This document shows positions 8,628-18,216 of a stretch of 64,000 nucleotides of DNA, piece by piece. Within the stretch, counting starts at the first letter, position 1; every line of letters begins with the position of its first letter. A program made the position numbers and the translations under genes. The notes under the pieces are model-generated. The model saw nothing but the letters and a program-made list of their open reading frames with translations. It ran no database searches and was not told the origin of the DNA. This DNA is from an uncultured Verrucomicrobiota bacterium (GTDB lineage: Bacteria; Verrucomicrobiota; Verrucomicrobiia; Opitutales; Seribacteraceae), in contig CACHJU010000003.1 in NCBI GenBank assembly GCA_902580225.1, positions 1 to 64,000 on the forward strand, read 5' to 3'.

Positions 8628-11600
8628 TTAATTGGTTTGCCAGAAATGGCGTGGCCGCCAATCTCCTTCTGGGAATTATTGTAATTTCAGGAATTTTTTC
8701 AATAAGAGGAATTAAAACCGAACTTTTTCCTGATTTCGACTTAGATCTGGTTTCCATTTCAGTTGACTACCCAGGAGCCGCACCATTGGAAGTGGAAGAC
8801 GGAATTTGTAAACAGATTGAGGAAAAAATTTGGGACTTAAGTGGAATCAAGGAACTTGTCTCCAATTCCTATGAAAATCGAGGTGTGGTCGGCGTACAAG
8901 TGGAAAGAGGGACTGATCCTCAGGAATTAGCTGATAAAATTAAAGTTCGAGTGGATTCAATTGTCAATTTCCCAGAGGAGGCGGAAAAGCCAATGGTTGA
9001 AGTAGCCACTCAAAGGAGAAGAGTGGTCGCCCTTGCTATTCATGGCAAATGTGATGAAAAATCGCTCAGAAAACTAGCTGACAAAACATTGGAGGATCTC
9101 ACAAATATTCCCGGAATAACCCAGGTAGAGATTACCGGAATCCGAAAGCCAGAAATCTCAATCGAAGTTTCCGAAACTTCATTAAGGGAATTCGGCCTAA
9201 GCTTTGATAATGTTGCTCAATCGATGAAGAAAAACTCCATTGATATCCCAGGTGGGATAGCCCGTACATCCTCTGGTGAAACTCTCTTACGCTCTATAGG
9301 AAAAGCCCAAGATGGTAAACAACTTGAAAAAATCAAATTATTATCGAACCCAAATGGTTCCTACTTAGAGCTCGGAGATTTAGCAAATGTTCGAGATGAG
9401 TTTGAGGACAAAGTCCTTTACACCAGATTTTCGGATGAACCCGCTGTTACTTTACGGGTTTTTAGGGTCGGCATGCAAAGCCCACTCGATATCTCTAAAA
9501 AAGTCTCAGCATATGTTGAGGCAATTACGCCAAATTTGCCTGAGGGAATTTCCATGACCATGTGGCAGGACTCTTCTTATTACTTACAGGGAAGATTGGA
9601 AATGATGATTCGTAATGCGTTGCAAGGTCTCCTTTTGGTTTTTCTCGTACTTTCCCTTTTTCTCCGTCCCTCTCTTGCAATATGGGTGGCTCTCGGATTG
9701 CCGATTTCATTTATGGGTGCATTTGCCACAATGGGTGTATTGGGAGCATCCATCAATCTGGTTTCCCTTTTTGCCTTCATTGTGGTTCTTGGAATTTTGG
9801 TTGATGATGCAATTGTGGTCGGAGAATCTGTCTACACACTAGGTTCTAAAGGAGAAAAACCACTAGAAGCATCTATTAAGGGTACTCAATTAGTTGCTAT
9901 GCCCGTGACATTTGCGATTATTACTAGCATGGTGGCCTTCGTGCCCATGCTCTTTCTGCCCGGTTGGTTGGGTAAATTAATGCAAGACATTCCATTAGTT
10001 GTAATTCCAGCTCTTTTCTTTTCGTTAATCGAGTCTAAATTTATTCTACCTTATCATTTAAGTCTTTGCCGCTTCGACATTTTGCCCAAGAATTTCATTT
10101 CCAAATTCCAAAATCGAGTTTCGGTTGGATTAGAAAATTTGATCAAATCTAGCTACCAACCTTTTCTTATTAAGTGCCTTCATTGGAGGTACCTGACACT
10201 TGCTAGCTTCTTAGGTTTATTGATCCTAACATTTGGATTAATTATTGGTGGACATGTACCGAGTATCCGAGGAGTCCCACCTGTTCCTTCAGACTATATC
10301 TCTGTTAAAGTCTTAATGATGGACGGAGTTCCTGCCGAAACTACCCAAAATGCATTAACTGAAGTTGAGAAGGCGCGCATAGAAGTAATCGATTATCTAA
10401 AAGAAAAAGGGGAGCCCAATCCATTTCGATATGTGATGAAAACTATGGGAGCCCAACCTTTCTCGGGCGGACCAAGAGAAAATGCAAATATTTCCACCGG
10501 TTCCAATCGGGGTGAAATCAGTGTTGAGTTAATCAAGTCCGAAGACAGGACCCGTTCTGCTCCACAGATTTCAGCTCTTTGGAGAAATCGAATAGGTCCT
10601 CTACCGGGTATCAAAGAGTTGTACTTTGGGGATGTTGCCGCTGGGGGAAGTAAGACCGCTATCGATGTCAGGATTGCTGGGCAAAACCTCTCGGAGATGA
10701 GACAAGCGGCTCATTTATTGAAAATGAAATTTGAGACTTACGAAGGGTTGTTCGATATCAAAGACACTTATTCTGGAGGAAAGAGAGAAATGAAAATAGA
10801 ACTTAATGCAAATGGTCGAGCAATCGGACTCACACAATCTGACCTTGGGAGACAAATAAGACAAGCATACTACGGGGAGGAAATCCAACGCATACAAAGA
10901 GAACGTGATGAAGTTAAAGTTATGCTTCGCTACCCATTGGATGATCGTAAAAGCCTCAATGCCCTTTCAAATTTACGGGTTCGGACAATAACCGGGGTTG
11001 AAGCACCTCTCAACGAAGTGGCAGACATATCGCTTGGCCAGGGATATCCAACCATCAAAAGAGCAGACCGATCACGCATCATTAATGTTCAGACTTCGGC
11101 GGACAAGGAAATTGCAAAAATTCCTCTCATTGAAAGAGATCTCGAATTGAGTTTTATTCCATCTCTCAAAAAGCAGTTTCCTGATCTAAGATTTACTTTC
11201 GTTGGAGAAAAAAAAGAACAGGATGAAAGTGACTCAGGCTTGGCACAGGCAGGAGGAATCTGTCTTTTTGTGATTTACGCCTTGCTCGCAATACCCTTTC
11301 GTTCATACCTTCAACCTTTTTTGATCATGTCAGTAATTCCCTTCGGTCTTATTGGAGCTGTTTTAGGACATTATCTTTTTGGGATTCCCTTAAGTCAACT
11401 TTCTCATTTCGGATTAATTGCCCTAACTGGCGTGGTCATAAACGATAGCCTCGTTTTAGTCCATTATATCAATAAGCGAACAAAAGAAATTAATATCTTT
11501 GAAGCCACCCGACAGGCGGGGATGGCTCGTTTCCGAGCAATCATGCTTACTTCACTCACCACTTTCGTAGGACTTCTTCCAATTTTATTTGAACGCAGTT

Positions 11601-11788
11601 TACAGGCTCAGTTCCTGAAACCTATGGCCATTGCAATTGGTTTTGGGGTTCTTTTTGCCACCTTTATTACCTTAATTATGGTTCCTTGCTTATACCTGAT
11701 TTTAGAAGATATCGTAAAGGTGATTAAGACTAGCTTGAGTTGGACAAGAATGAAACAACCCTTGGGCAAATCAAATAAAACAACTTAA
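8624..11788 (+). CDS. RND-family efflux permease (AcrB/AcrD/AcrF-like)
   Basis: The 1,054-residue inner-membrane proton antiporter is the engine of the pump. It has the usual RND layout: TM1 at the N-terminus (MINWFARNGVAANLLLG), a large periplasmic loop beginning FPDFDLDLVSISVDYPGA, TM2-6, a second periplasmic loop, and TM8-12. The proton-relay aspartates are present as the pair D394-D395 in VVLGILVDDAIVV. The sequence resembles the broad, poorly characterised AcrB-type group common in Verrucomicrobiota and marine bacteria rather than heavy-metal CusA. It is the last gene of the 6016-11788 operon and converges on the regulator-methyltransferase gene after only 10 bases. Confidence 0.9.
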   Translation: MINWFARNGVAANLLLGIIVISGIFSIRGIKTELFPDFDLDLVSISVDYPGAAPLEVEDGICKQIEEKIWDLSGIKELVSNSYENRGVVGVQVERGTDPQELADKIKVRVDSIVNFPEEAEKPMVEVATQRRRVVALAIHGKCDEKSLRKLADKTLEDLTNIPGITQVEITGIRKPEISIEVSETSLREFGLSFDNVAQSMKKNSIDIPGGIARTSSGETLLRSIGKAQDGKQLEKIKLLSNPNGSYLELGDLANVRDEFEDKVLYTRFSDEPAVTLRVFRVGMQSPLDISKKVSAYVEAITPNLPEGISMTMWQDSSYYLQGRLEMMIRNALQGLLLVFLVLSLFLRPSLAIWVALGLPISFMGAFATMGVLGASINLVSLFAFIVVLGILVDDAIVVGESVYTLGSKGEKPLEASIKGTQLVAMPVTFAIITSMVAFVPMLFLPGWLGKLMQDIPLVVIPALFFSLIESKFILPYHLSLCRFDILPKNFISKFQNRVSVGLENLIKSSYQPFLIKCLHWRYLTLASFLGLLILTFGLIIGGHVPSIRGVPPVPSDYISVKVLMMDGVPAETTQNALTEVEKARIEVIDYLKEKGEPNPFRYVMKTMGAQPFSGGPRENANISTGSNRGEISVELIKSEDRTRSAPQISALWRNRIGPLPGIKELYFGDVAAGGSKTAIDVRIAGQNLSEMRQAAHLLKMKFETYEGLFDIKDTYSGGKREMKIELNANGRAIGLTQSDLGRQIRQAYYGEEIQRIQRERDEVKVMLRYPLDDRKSLNALSNLRVRTITGVEAPLNEVADISLGQGYPTIKRADRSRIINVQTSADKEIAKIPLIERDLELSFIPSLKKQFPDLRFTFVGEKKEQDESDSGLAQAGGICLFVIYALLAIPFRSYLQPFLIMSVIPFGLIGAVLGHYLFGIPLSQLSHFGLIALTGVVINDSLVLVHYINKRTKEINIFEATRQAGMARFRAIMLTSLTTFVGLLPILFERSLQAQFLKPMAIAIGFGVLFATFITLIMVPCLYLILEDIVKVIKTSLSWTRMKQPLGKSNKTT

Positions 11789-11798
11789 AATAACGAAT

Positions 11799-12734
11799 TT
11801 AAAGTGTTTTAAATCCTGAAGCCAATAGAGTTTCAAAATAGGGCTCAGTATCTTCTTTTGCCACAATCTCCACTTTAACTTTCTCGAAACCTGATTCCTT
11901 AATTGCTTTAAAAAGTTCATTTTCAGCAAAACCCAACCAGCGATCACTGTATAATTGCCGTGCCTTCTCAAATTGGTGTTGCTTTAAGTCTATAATAATT
12001 AATTGTCCACCTGGTTTTAAAATCCGATTTGCTTCTGCTAAAGCATTTTCAGGATTCTCTGCATGATGAAGTGACTGGCTCAATAATGCCAAATCTACTG
12101 ATCTGTTGCCCAAGGGAACTTTTTCCAAGTCCCCCAATTTATAAATCAAATTGGAAAGACCGTTTTTTAGGGCTAGTTCAGTGCCAATACGCACCATACT
12201 TTTTGAGCGGTCTATGCAATAAACCCTTTTTGCCCGTTCTGCTAATAACTGAGAGATGATTCCCTCTCCAGCTCCCAGGTCTGCTATGGTTATATGGGGA
12301 ACGAGACGGAAAAGAAAATGTCCAATTGCATCCCATGAACGGCCAGGAACATAGTTTTTTCCCAATCGTTCCGCAACCTCATCAAAATATTGTTCACTTG
12401 CACGACGCCTTCTTTCTACAATCCTCAGAAGGGATGATTGATCAGCTGACCAAAATTCTTCATCCGACTCAACTCCTAAAGCAATCCTTACAACTTCAAA
12501 ATGTTTAGCGGAACCAAGAGATAATGTATAAAAAGTTTTTTTTCCCTCCTTCCTGTCAGATACCATGTTATACCTCCTGAGCAAGGCGAGATGACTCGAA
12601 ATTCGAGATTGTCCCATTTCGAGGATTTCTTGAAGTTCCGCAACCGATAATTCCTTCTGATCTAACAACCTAAGAATTCTTAACCGAGTACTGTCAGATA
12701 AAACCTGGAGAACTTCAGTTACTTTTATTTCCAT
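11799..12734 (-). CDS. ArsR-type regulator fused to a SAM-dependent methyltransferase
   Basis: Residues 1 to about 95 form an ArsR-family winged helix: VLSDSTRLRILRLL, ELSVAELQEILEMGQSRISSHLALLRRYNMV and a wing with KEGKKTFYTL. No arsenite/metal cysteine box is present in the helix. Residues about 140-311 form a class I methyltransferase (motif I IADLGAGEGIISQLLAERA, motif II acidic YCIDRS, PLGNRSVDLALLSQSLHH, LKPGGQLIIIDL). Such fusions are known widely, but their ligands are mostly undefined. The protein may sense or modify a small molecule. It converges with the RND operon, so adjacency is not proof of regulating it. Confidence 0.85.
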   Translation of the reverse strand: MEIKVTEVLQVLSDSTRLRILRLLDQKELSVAELQEILEMGQSRISSHLALLRRYNMVSDRKEGKKTFYTLSLGSAKHFEVVRIALGVESDEEFWSADQSSLLRIVERRRRASEQYFDEVAERLGKNYVPGRSWDAIGHFLFRLVPHITIADLGAGEGIISQLLAERAKRVYCIDRSKSMVRIGTELALKNGLSNLIYKLGDLEKVPLGNRSVDLALLSQSLHHAENPENALAEANRILKPGGQLIIIDLKQHQFEKARQLYSDRWLGFAENELFKAIKESGFEKVKVEIVAKEDTEPYFETLLASGFKTL

Positions 12735-12828
12735 ACCTGACTAAGTTTTTGCTAAAAATCGGGTGATTAGCAAATCCCTTTTTGAATGGTAGCCTTAATT
12801 AGACAAAAACCACATTCAAGCATTTGAA

Positions 12829-14712
12829 TTACTTCTTATCGACCCAACGGGATAGTCCTTTAACTTTCCATGCCTGAACATTTCCAGCGACATCAGTTTC
12901 TACTATATCATCAATCTGCTTACCAAGTAACATTTGGCCTAGAGGTGTAAGATAAGAAAGGATATTATTATCAGGATCACTGTCCCAGGCTCCCAAAACC
13001 GTGTATGTTTGAACATCAGATTTGGATTGATCCACCAATTCAACAATTGAACCAATACCGATTGAATTCGCAGGGGCGTCCGAGAAATCGGTAGGTTTAG
13101 CTCGCATAATTTCAGACTGCAATTCGGACTGTCTGGCCAAAAGAATTTTTTGCTCATCTTTTGCCATATGGTATTCAGCATTTTCCCTTAGATCTCCGTG
13201 TTCACGAGCTGCTTCAATGGCCAAAGAATTTTCTGGAATTTTCACCTTCGTTAATTCGTCGAGATCCTCAATTCTTCGATCATAACTGGACTGCGAAACA
13301 ATTAAGGAATCATCAGTCACGGTGGCATTACTGGAAGAACCACTGCTTGAACCCCCATCCAATAAATCCTGTATTTCAGGGTATCTTTTGATAAAACGGG
13401 CAAGCAATGAACGCTTGCTTAAATCTTCAAAGCCTGGGTTAAGAAGGAGAGCTTGTGCAAGATCCTGAGCATTTTCAGCAGTTCCCTTACTCAAAATGTC
13501 AGGAAGTAATTCTTTGTCATCTGACAAAATTTCTGCAAGAGGAATCCGGCGAGTAGTTGCGTTTTGTAAAGATTCATAATCGATAGCTGAAAATACTGCT
13601 GTTAGAAGCTTGGGATTAATTAAACCCTTAAGCAGATCTTTGAACTTAACCAACTCACGAAATTTAAGCATCCATAATAAAACAGGGGCTTTTAATGTCT
13701 GTTCATTTAAACTAGTTGAAAGAGATTTCGTAAGAAGCTTTGATTCCTCCCTATCAATAAGAAAATGAGCACATTCTCCAGAAAATCTAACTGAGGTATT
13801 ATGAAGCAGGTTGACGATAATCGACTTCCAATTTTCGGAATATACCCGAGTAACAAGGTCAAGAAAACGACTGTGAAATTTGGTTGGAAGAAGGTCCGCT
13901 AAACGAGGAAGATCTTCTCCGCATTCCTGTAAAATAGAAGCAGAGGTGGGTTCGAGTTTTTCAACATCCTCCTCAACATCTCTTGCCAAATTATTTCGCA
14001 CCCATATACCGCACAAACGATCAGCTTCGCTCAGATTTCGAGCCTCCATTATTGCATTCGTGAGATCTTCTAAAACTTGGGGTAAATCAGCCTGAAGGTC
14101 TTCTTTTTCGGAAGCCAAGTCATAAAGTCTTTCAGCAAGGGCAATCTTTTCCTTGGATCTTTTTTCATCAAAGAAATCTTGCAGAATCTCCTGTTCAGGC
14201 TTAACGGGTTCATCTCTTAATACATAGGGTTCTGTTTTTTTATTGGGTACGGCGACGCGGGGATCTTTAATGAGAAGTTTTTTTGTGGCGGTCCACCACT
14301 TTTTCCCTTTCGCAGCACCAAAAAGAAAGCCAAGGATTCTTTCAATATCCCGATTGGCTGCACATCCGTCTTCAAACTTAATTAAAATTTCAATTATTAA
14401 ATCTACGGGAGATTTTTTGGCCATCGTATTTATTTCCTCTGGATTCGATCGATGACGGGAAATGATATGATCATCCTCAAGGACTTCAATTTTACCAAGA
14501 CAGAAAACAGGATCCATTGCGTGACTTTTCCGCTCACCCTCTTCAAAATCAATTAGAAGCATACCCCGTTCTGAGTCAAAACCAGTGATTTTACCAAGGC
14601 CCCAACTCCGATGTATACATGAAACCCCTTCAGACATAGCCTCTAGTGCTTGGCGTGAAGATTCAAGGGAAGGATCATTTTCGATCAATTGATCGATGTT
14701 TTCAACATTCAT
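12829..14712 (-). CDS. greA: Long GreA-type transcription elongation factor
   Basis: GreA rescues backtracked RNA polymerase by stimulating transcript cleavage. The C-terminal part (about residues 455-627) is a GreA: a coiled coil whose tip AREHGDLRENAEYHMAKDEQ keeps the catalytic acidic residues (Asp and Glu of GDLxENAEYH), then a FKBP-like globular domain with IGIGSIVELVDQSKSD, YLTPLGQMLLGKQIDD and NVQAWKVKGL. Residues 1 to about 440 are a large alpha-helical extension starting with a small beta domain (SWGLGKITGFDSERGMLLID). Standard GreA has about 158 residues; chlamydial GreA has a comparable long form. A Ser/Gly-rich linker (GGSSSGSSS) joins the parts. Confidence 0.88.
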   Translation of the reverse strand: MNVENIDQLIENDPSLESSRQALEAMSEGVSCIHRSWGLGKITGFDSERGMLLIDFEEGERKSHAMDPVFCLGKIEVLEDDHIISRHRSNPEEINTMAKKSPVDLIIEILIKFEDGCAANRDIERILGFLFGAAKGKKWWTATKKLLIKDPRVAVPNKKTEPYVLRDEPVKPEQEILQDFFDEKRSKEKIALAERLYDLASEKEDLQADLPQVLEDLTNAIMEARNLSEADRLCGIWVRNNLARDVEEDVEKLEPTSASILQECGEDLPRLADLLPTKFHSRFLDLVTRVYSENWKSIIVNLLHNTSVRFSGECAHFLIDREESKLLTKSLSTSLNEQTLKAPVLLWMLKFRELVKFKDLLKGLINPKLLTAVFSAIDYESLQNATTRRIPLAEILSDDKELLPDILSKGTAENAQDLAQALLLNPGFEDLSKRSLLARFIKRYPEIQDLLDGGSSSGSSSNATVTDDSLIVSQSSYDRRIEDLDELTKVKIPENSLAIEAAREHGDLRENAEYHMAKDEQKILLARQSELQSEIMRAKPTDFSDAPANSIGIGSIVELVDQSKSDVQTYTVLGAWDSDPDNNILSYLTPLGQMLLGKQIDDIVETDVAGNVQAWKVKGLSRWVDKK

Positions 14713-14825
14713 TCAGGTACGGCTGGTAAAATATAACTAAGGAATTGTAAAATAATAGAGAACCTTATAACTTAGATTATTCATAAAAAATAGCGAGAGA
14801 AAAGGAGATTAGGATCAAATGATTT

Positions 14826-16166
14826 TTATTGTGAAGAAGTTTTTGGCTGTGGAACTCGAAATAAAAAATAAGCTGGAAAAAGTAAAAATAATGCACCCGC
14901 GAAATAAGCGAATGATGAACCGCATTTAAAATAGACCAGTCCAGCGATCAAGGGACCTATTGCTCGAGCCATTGAGCCGGATGACCGAAATACTCCGAGA
15001 TGAAAACCCTGATCTTGCTCACTTGAAAATAAAGATGTTAAAGATGTTAAAGTTGGACTGATAAAAGCAACTCCCGTTGACATTAAAAATAAAGCAAAAT
15101 AAAACCAAGCTTCATCTTTACTGGCTGCAAGTAAAGTGAATGCAAAAAGACCAACAAACACACCAAGCAGGGCCATTCGTTTCTCGCCAATTGTTCCCAC
15201 AAATCTTCTGACAATAAACCCCTGAGCGAAAATTAGGGTGATTCCAATAAGTAAAAACATTTTAACTATATCAATGGGAGCATAGGAAAACCTTTCAACT
15301 GCCAAGAATGTCAAAGTGAATTCCATTCCAGAAAAAGAAATCATATAAAAAAGATAAGCCATACAGGTATTGCTTACTGCACTATCCTTAATCCTACCAA
15401 GTTGAAAAATTACTGGCCTCGCCTTTTGGTCCCCTCCTCTTTTGTCTTTGGGTAAAGTCTCTTTAAAGCAAATTGTTAACCAAGTCCAATTTACAACCGC
15501 CAAACAAAAACTGATTAATGCCGCGAGAGAAAAAGGATTGAATCCCAAGACAGAATAACTCCCACTACTCCATGACCATTGAGAAGCAAATCCTCCCAAC
15601 GCTGGACCTATAATAAAACCAAGGCCAAAAGCTACACCTACAAATGCCATACCTTTGGAACGAGATTCACGGGAAGTGACATCGGCAATTGATGCAGTTG
15701 CCACAGAAAGATTCCCACTCGTAATGCCACCGAGAATACGAGAAATTACTAAAATCCAAAAATCACCGGCGAAAATCCAGAGGAAATAACCTAAACAAGT
15801 TCCTCCAAGAGTAAACATAAGAACTGGACGTCTCCCTATTTTATCGGACAGTCGTCCCCAAATTGGAGCAAAAAAGAATTGTAAAATGGCATAAAGCGAA
15901 CCAAGTGCTCCCCCAAAAATGACGGTTTCAAAGCGAAAACTAGGGTTTTGGCTATTTCCTTCAAATGCGAATCCTTTAATCAATATTATAAAATCAGTTA
16001 AAAACCCTCCTCCAAGCAAACTTTCTCTGATTAAATAGTGATCAAGCATTGCTGGAAAAAGCGGGAAAATGACTGAAAATCCGACCATATCAAGAAAAAT
16101 GGTGAGGAAGACTACACCAAAAGTTGCCCTTCTTCTTTTAGCCAATGTCTTGTCAGTTTCGCTCAT
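14826..16166 (-). CDS. Major facilitator superfamily exporter, TetA-like
   Basis: The 446-residue protein has 12 predicted membrane segments and the MFS motif [15 protein letters not shown] between TM2 and TM3, as well as a motif C-like [10 protein letters not shown] in TM5, both typical of DHA1 drug:H+ antiporters such as TetA. Oddly, the loop between TM1 and TM2 is extended by a few tens of residues (about 43-85) compared with TetA. It overlaps coaD by four bases (ATGA) and is cotranscribed with it. The substrate cannot be predicted; tetracycline resistance should not be assumed. Confidence 0.82.
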   Translation of the reverse strand: MSETDKTLAKRRRATFGVVFLTIFLDMVGFSVIFPLFPAMLDHYLIRESLLGGGFLTDFIILIKGFAFEGNSQNPSFRFETVIFGGALGSLYAILQFFFAPIWGRLSDKIGRRPVLMFTLGGTCLGYFLWIFAGDFWILVISRILGGITSGNLSVATASIADVTSRESRSKGMAFVGVAFGLGFIIGPALGGFASQWSWSSGSYSVLGFNPFSLAALISFCLAVVNWTWLTICFKETLPKDKRGGDQKARPVIFQLGRIKDSAVSNTCMAYLFYMISFSGMEFTLTFLAVERFSYAPIDIVKMFLLIGITLIFAQGFIVRRFVGTIGEKRMALLGVFVGLFAFTLLAASKDEAWFYFALFLMSTGVAFISPTLTSLTSLFSSEQDQGFHLGVFRSSGSMARAIGPLIAGLVYFKCGSSFAYFAGALFLLFPAYFLFRVPQPKTSSQ

Positions 16167-16672
16167 TCCTTCCCTCCACTTTTAATATTCTTTTTTACAG
16201 AAAGATTTCTCAAGGCAATAGATACATTATCTGGTACAAGGTTAGTTTCACGGTTACCAAAAAGATGTACCTGTTTAATCAAACTCGAGCTCGTGTAAAA
16301 ATATTTTTCATTAGGCATTAAAAAAATGGTTTCCAATCCAGAGTCTAAATGCCGGTTCATCTGAGCCATTTGAAACTCATATTCAAAATCTGAAACTGCC
16401 CGTAATCCCCTTACCACTACACTAGCTCCTTTTGTTTTTGCATAATCGACCAGCAATCCACTGAAAGCTTCCACTGATACATTGGGGAATTTCGAGATAT
16501 TTTCAACAAGTAGCAGCAGTCTCGAATCACAATCAAATGCAGTTTTTTTATCAGAATTATCTGCAGAAACAGCTACGAGAACTTGATCAAAAATTTTAGA
16601 GGCTCGTTCTAAAACATCAAGATGTCCGTAAGTAACGGGATCAAATGTTCCTGGATAAATAGCTATGGTCAT
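16163..16672 (-). CDS. coaD: Pantetheine-phosphate adenylyltransferase (PPAT)
   Basis: CoaD adenylates 4'-phosphopantetheine to dephospho-CoA, the penultimate step of coenzyme A synthesis. The nucleotidyltransferase motif is at the N-terminus ([20 protein letters not shown], with the T/HxGH signature as TYGH), then [23 protein letters not shown] and the C-terminal [10 protein letters not shown] loop that binds ATP. The frame extends upstream, but the ATG at 16672 gives the family N-terminus and a normal length of 169 residues. The downstream gene, overlapping by four bases, is the MFS exporter. Confidence 0.95.
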   Translation of the reverse strand: MTIAIYPGTFDPVTYGHLDVLERASKIFDQVLVAVSADNSDKKTAFDCDSRLLLLVENISKFPNVSVEAFSGLLVDYAKTKGASVVVRGLRAVSDFEYEFQMAQMNRHLDSGLETIFLMPNEKYFYTSSSLIKQVHLFGNRETNLVPDNVSIALRNLSVKKNIKSGGKE

Positions 16673-16777
16673 AAAGATAAACCCCTTATAATATCCAAGA
16701 ATTTGAACAAGTCCACAACCAAGGAAGCCTTGTGATTGCAAAAGCGATTTAAGCATGTATCTTTTTGAAATCCCTGA

Positions 16778-17389
16778 ATGAATTTACCTAACTTAGTTAC
16801 TCTCTCGCGAATTCCATTGATGTTGGTGGTTATTGCATTTTTATATCCATCCCCTGAAACATCTTTGCCATGGTTAAGAACCGTAGCACTTCTTATTTTT
16901 CTTTTTGCTGCACTAACTGACTGGTTAGATGGTTGGTTAGCTAGAAAATTTGGACAAGTTTCAGAGTTTGGAAAATTTATGGATGCCCTATCTGATAAAG
17001 TCTTAACATTAGGTATGTTCATAAGTTTATTGGCTTTAGACGAAATTGCTCGTTGGGCACTTTTTCCAATTTTGCTCATTTTATCGCGTGAATTTTTAAT
17101 CACTGGTCTGAGGCTGGTTGCAGCTGGTCGAGGAAAAACCTTAGCAGCCGAAAAAGTCGGTAAATTAAAAACCGTAGTTCAACTTACTTGCATTTCCCTT
17201 TTTCTAGCAAAAATGGCGGTCAAACAAGACTTTACGGAAGTTTTTTCTCCTGAATTACAAAATAATCTTGTTAACTTGTTACTTTTAGGAGGAAGAATTA
17301 CTTTAATTGCTGCAACGATCATAACTATTCTTTCAGGCATTTTATACCTTTCCAAATATTGGAAGTTTTTTATCGAAGAAAATGAATAA
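16778..17389 (+). CDS. pgsA: CDP-diacylglycerol-glycerol-3-phosphate 3-phosphatidyltransferase
   Basis: PgsA makes phosphatidylglycerophosphate from CDP-diacylglycerol and glycerol-3-phosphate in the inner membrane. The CDP-alcohol phosphatidyltransferase signature D-x2-D-G-x2-A-R-x8-G-x3-D-x3-D is intact ([14 protein letters not shown], then [11 protein letters not shown]). The start [15 protein letters not shown] is typical, with about five membrane segments and 203 residues. The stop shares one base with the ATG of pgpA, the next enzyme in the pathway, so the two steps of phosphatidylglycerol synthesis are translationally coupled. Confidence 0.95.
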   Translation: MNLPNLVTLSRIPLMLVVIAFLYPSPETSLPWLRTVALLIFLFAALTDWLDGWLARKFGQVSEFGKFMDALSDKVLTLGMFISLLALDEIARWALFPILLILSREFLITGLRLVAAGRGKTLAAEKVGKLKTVVQLTCISLFLAKMAVKQDFTEVFSPELQNNLVNLLLLGGRITLIAATIITILSGILYLSKYWKFFIEENE

Positions 17390-17880
17390 TGGATTTATTG
17401 ATTAAATCGTTATCCACACTTGGCCCAATTGGAAGAAATTTTCCAGCTCCGGGTACATTTGGCTCAATTGCAGGTTTGCTTGCATTTATGTCTCTTATTT
17501 GGTTCACCTCCCTCTCTTCAATTAATATCATCGCTGGATTTTTAATTCTGTTTATTTTAGGAATCCCAATATGTACCCGAGCTGAAATCCTTCTTGAAAA
17601 AGCAGACCCCCCAGAAGTGATTTGGGATGAATTCACTTCAATTCCGATAGTTTTCATCTTTTGTCTTGATGAAATTAATCCTGGCTCCTTCAATAAATCG
17701 ATTCTTTTTCTAAGTCTAGGTTTTGTTCTCTTTAGAACTTTTGATATTTTAAAACCTTTTGGCATTCGAAAATTACAATCCTTACCTAGGGGCATAGGGG
17801 TTATGATTGATGATTTAGCTGCGGCTCTCATCTCTGCATGCCTGCTTTACTTCGTAAAAACTTTTTCTTTGTCTTTTTGA
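17389..17880 (+). CDS. pgpA: Phosphatidylglycerophosphatase A
   Basis: PgpA removes the terminal phosphate of phosphatidylglycerophosphate to give phosphatidylglycerol. Family features are present: PAPGTFGSIAG near the N-terminus, PPEVIWDEFTSIPIV (family consensus D-P-x-x-V-x-D-E), LFRTFDILKPFGIRKLQ, and the final MIDDLAAALIS membrane segment. The 163 residues span several hydrophobic helices. It follows pgsA with a TAATG overlap, which strongly supports the assignment. HPr follows 27 bases later on the same strand. Confidence 0.92.
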   Translation: MDLLIKSLSTLGPIGRNFPAPGTFGSIAGLLAFMSLIWFTSLSSINIIAGFLILFILGIPICTRAEILLEKADPPEVIWDEFTSIPIVFIFCLDEINPGSFNKSILFLSLGFVLFRTFDILKPFGIRKLQSLPRGIGVMIDDLAAALISACLLYFVKTFSLSF

Positions 17881-17907
17881 CAATTTACTCTTCTAATTTA
17901 CCCATTG

Positions 17908-18207
17908 ATGCGTGATTCGGGAGAAAAAAACACAGGTAACAATATTTCGTTTACTCTTGAGGTTTCCAATAAAATGGGGATCCACGCCCGACCAGCCGCA
18001 ATGATAGTTAGAATTGCTTCCCGTTTTGAAGGAGATATCTGGGTTGAAAAAGAAGGAGAAAATGTAAATGCAAAAAGCATAATGGGGATAATGATGCTCG
18101 CTGCTTCTAAAGGAACAATCTTAACTTTTCATGTAAAATCTACCAATGGGGATGAATTTCAGAGAGAAATGACCGAACTTTTCAACTCAAAATTTCAGGA
18201 CGAATAA
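17908..18207 (+). CDS. ptsH: Phosphocarrier protein HPr
   Basis: HPr relays phosphate from enzyme I to PTS components or regulators. From the ATG at 17908 the phosphorylatable histidine is His26 in MGIHARPAAM, and the regulatory serine is Ser57 in VNAKSIMGIMMLA; their 31-residue spacing equals the classic His15-Ser46. The N-terminus is about 11 residues longer than usual. A TTG at 17905 is a less likely start. The gene converges with ptsI. No sugar permease (EII) is in the window, so a regulatory rather than a transport role is possible; the conserved serine suggests control by an HPr kinase. Confidence 0.92.
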   Translation: MRDSGEKNTGNNISFTLEVSNKMGIHARPAAMIVRIASRFEGDIWVEKEGENVNAKSIMGIMMLAASKGTILTFHVKSTNGDEFQREMTELFNSKFQDE

Positions 18208-18216
18208 ATTTCGGTT

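Noticed and set aside
15020-15055. Short tandem repeat AAAGATGTT in the MFS gene
   Set aside because: It simply encodes two Thr-Ser-Leu units within a membrane segment; not a mobile or regulatory repeat.
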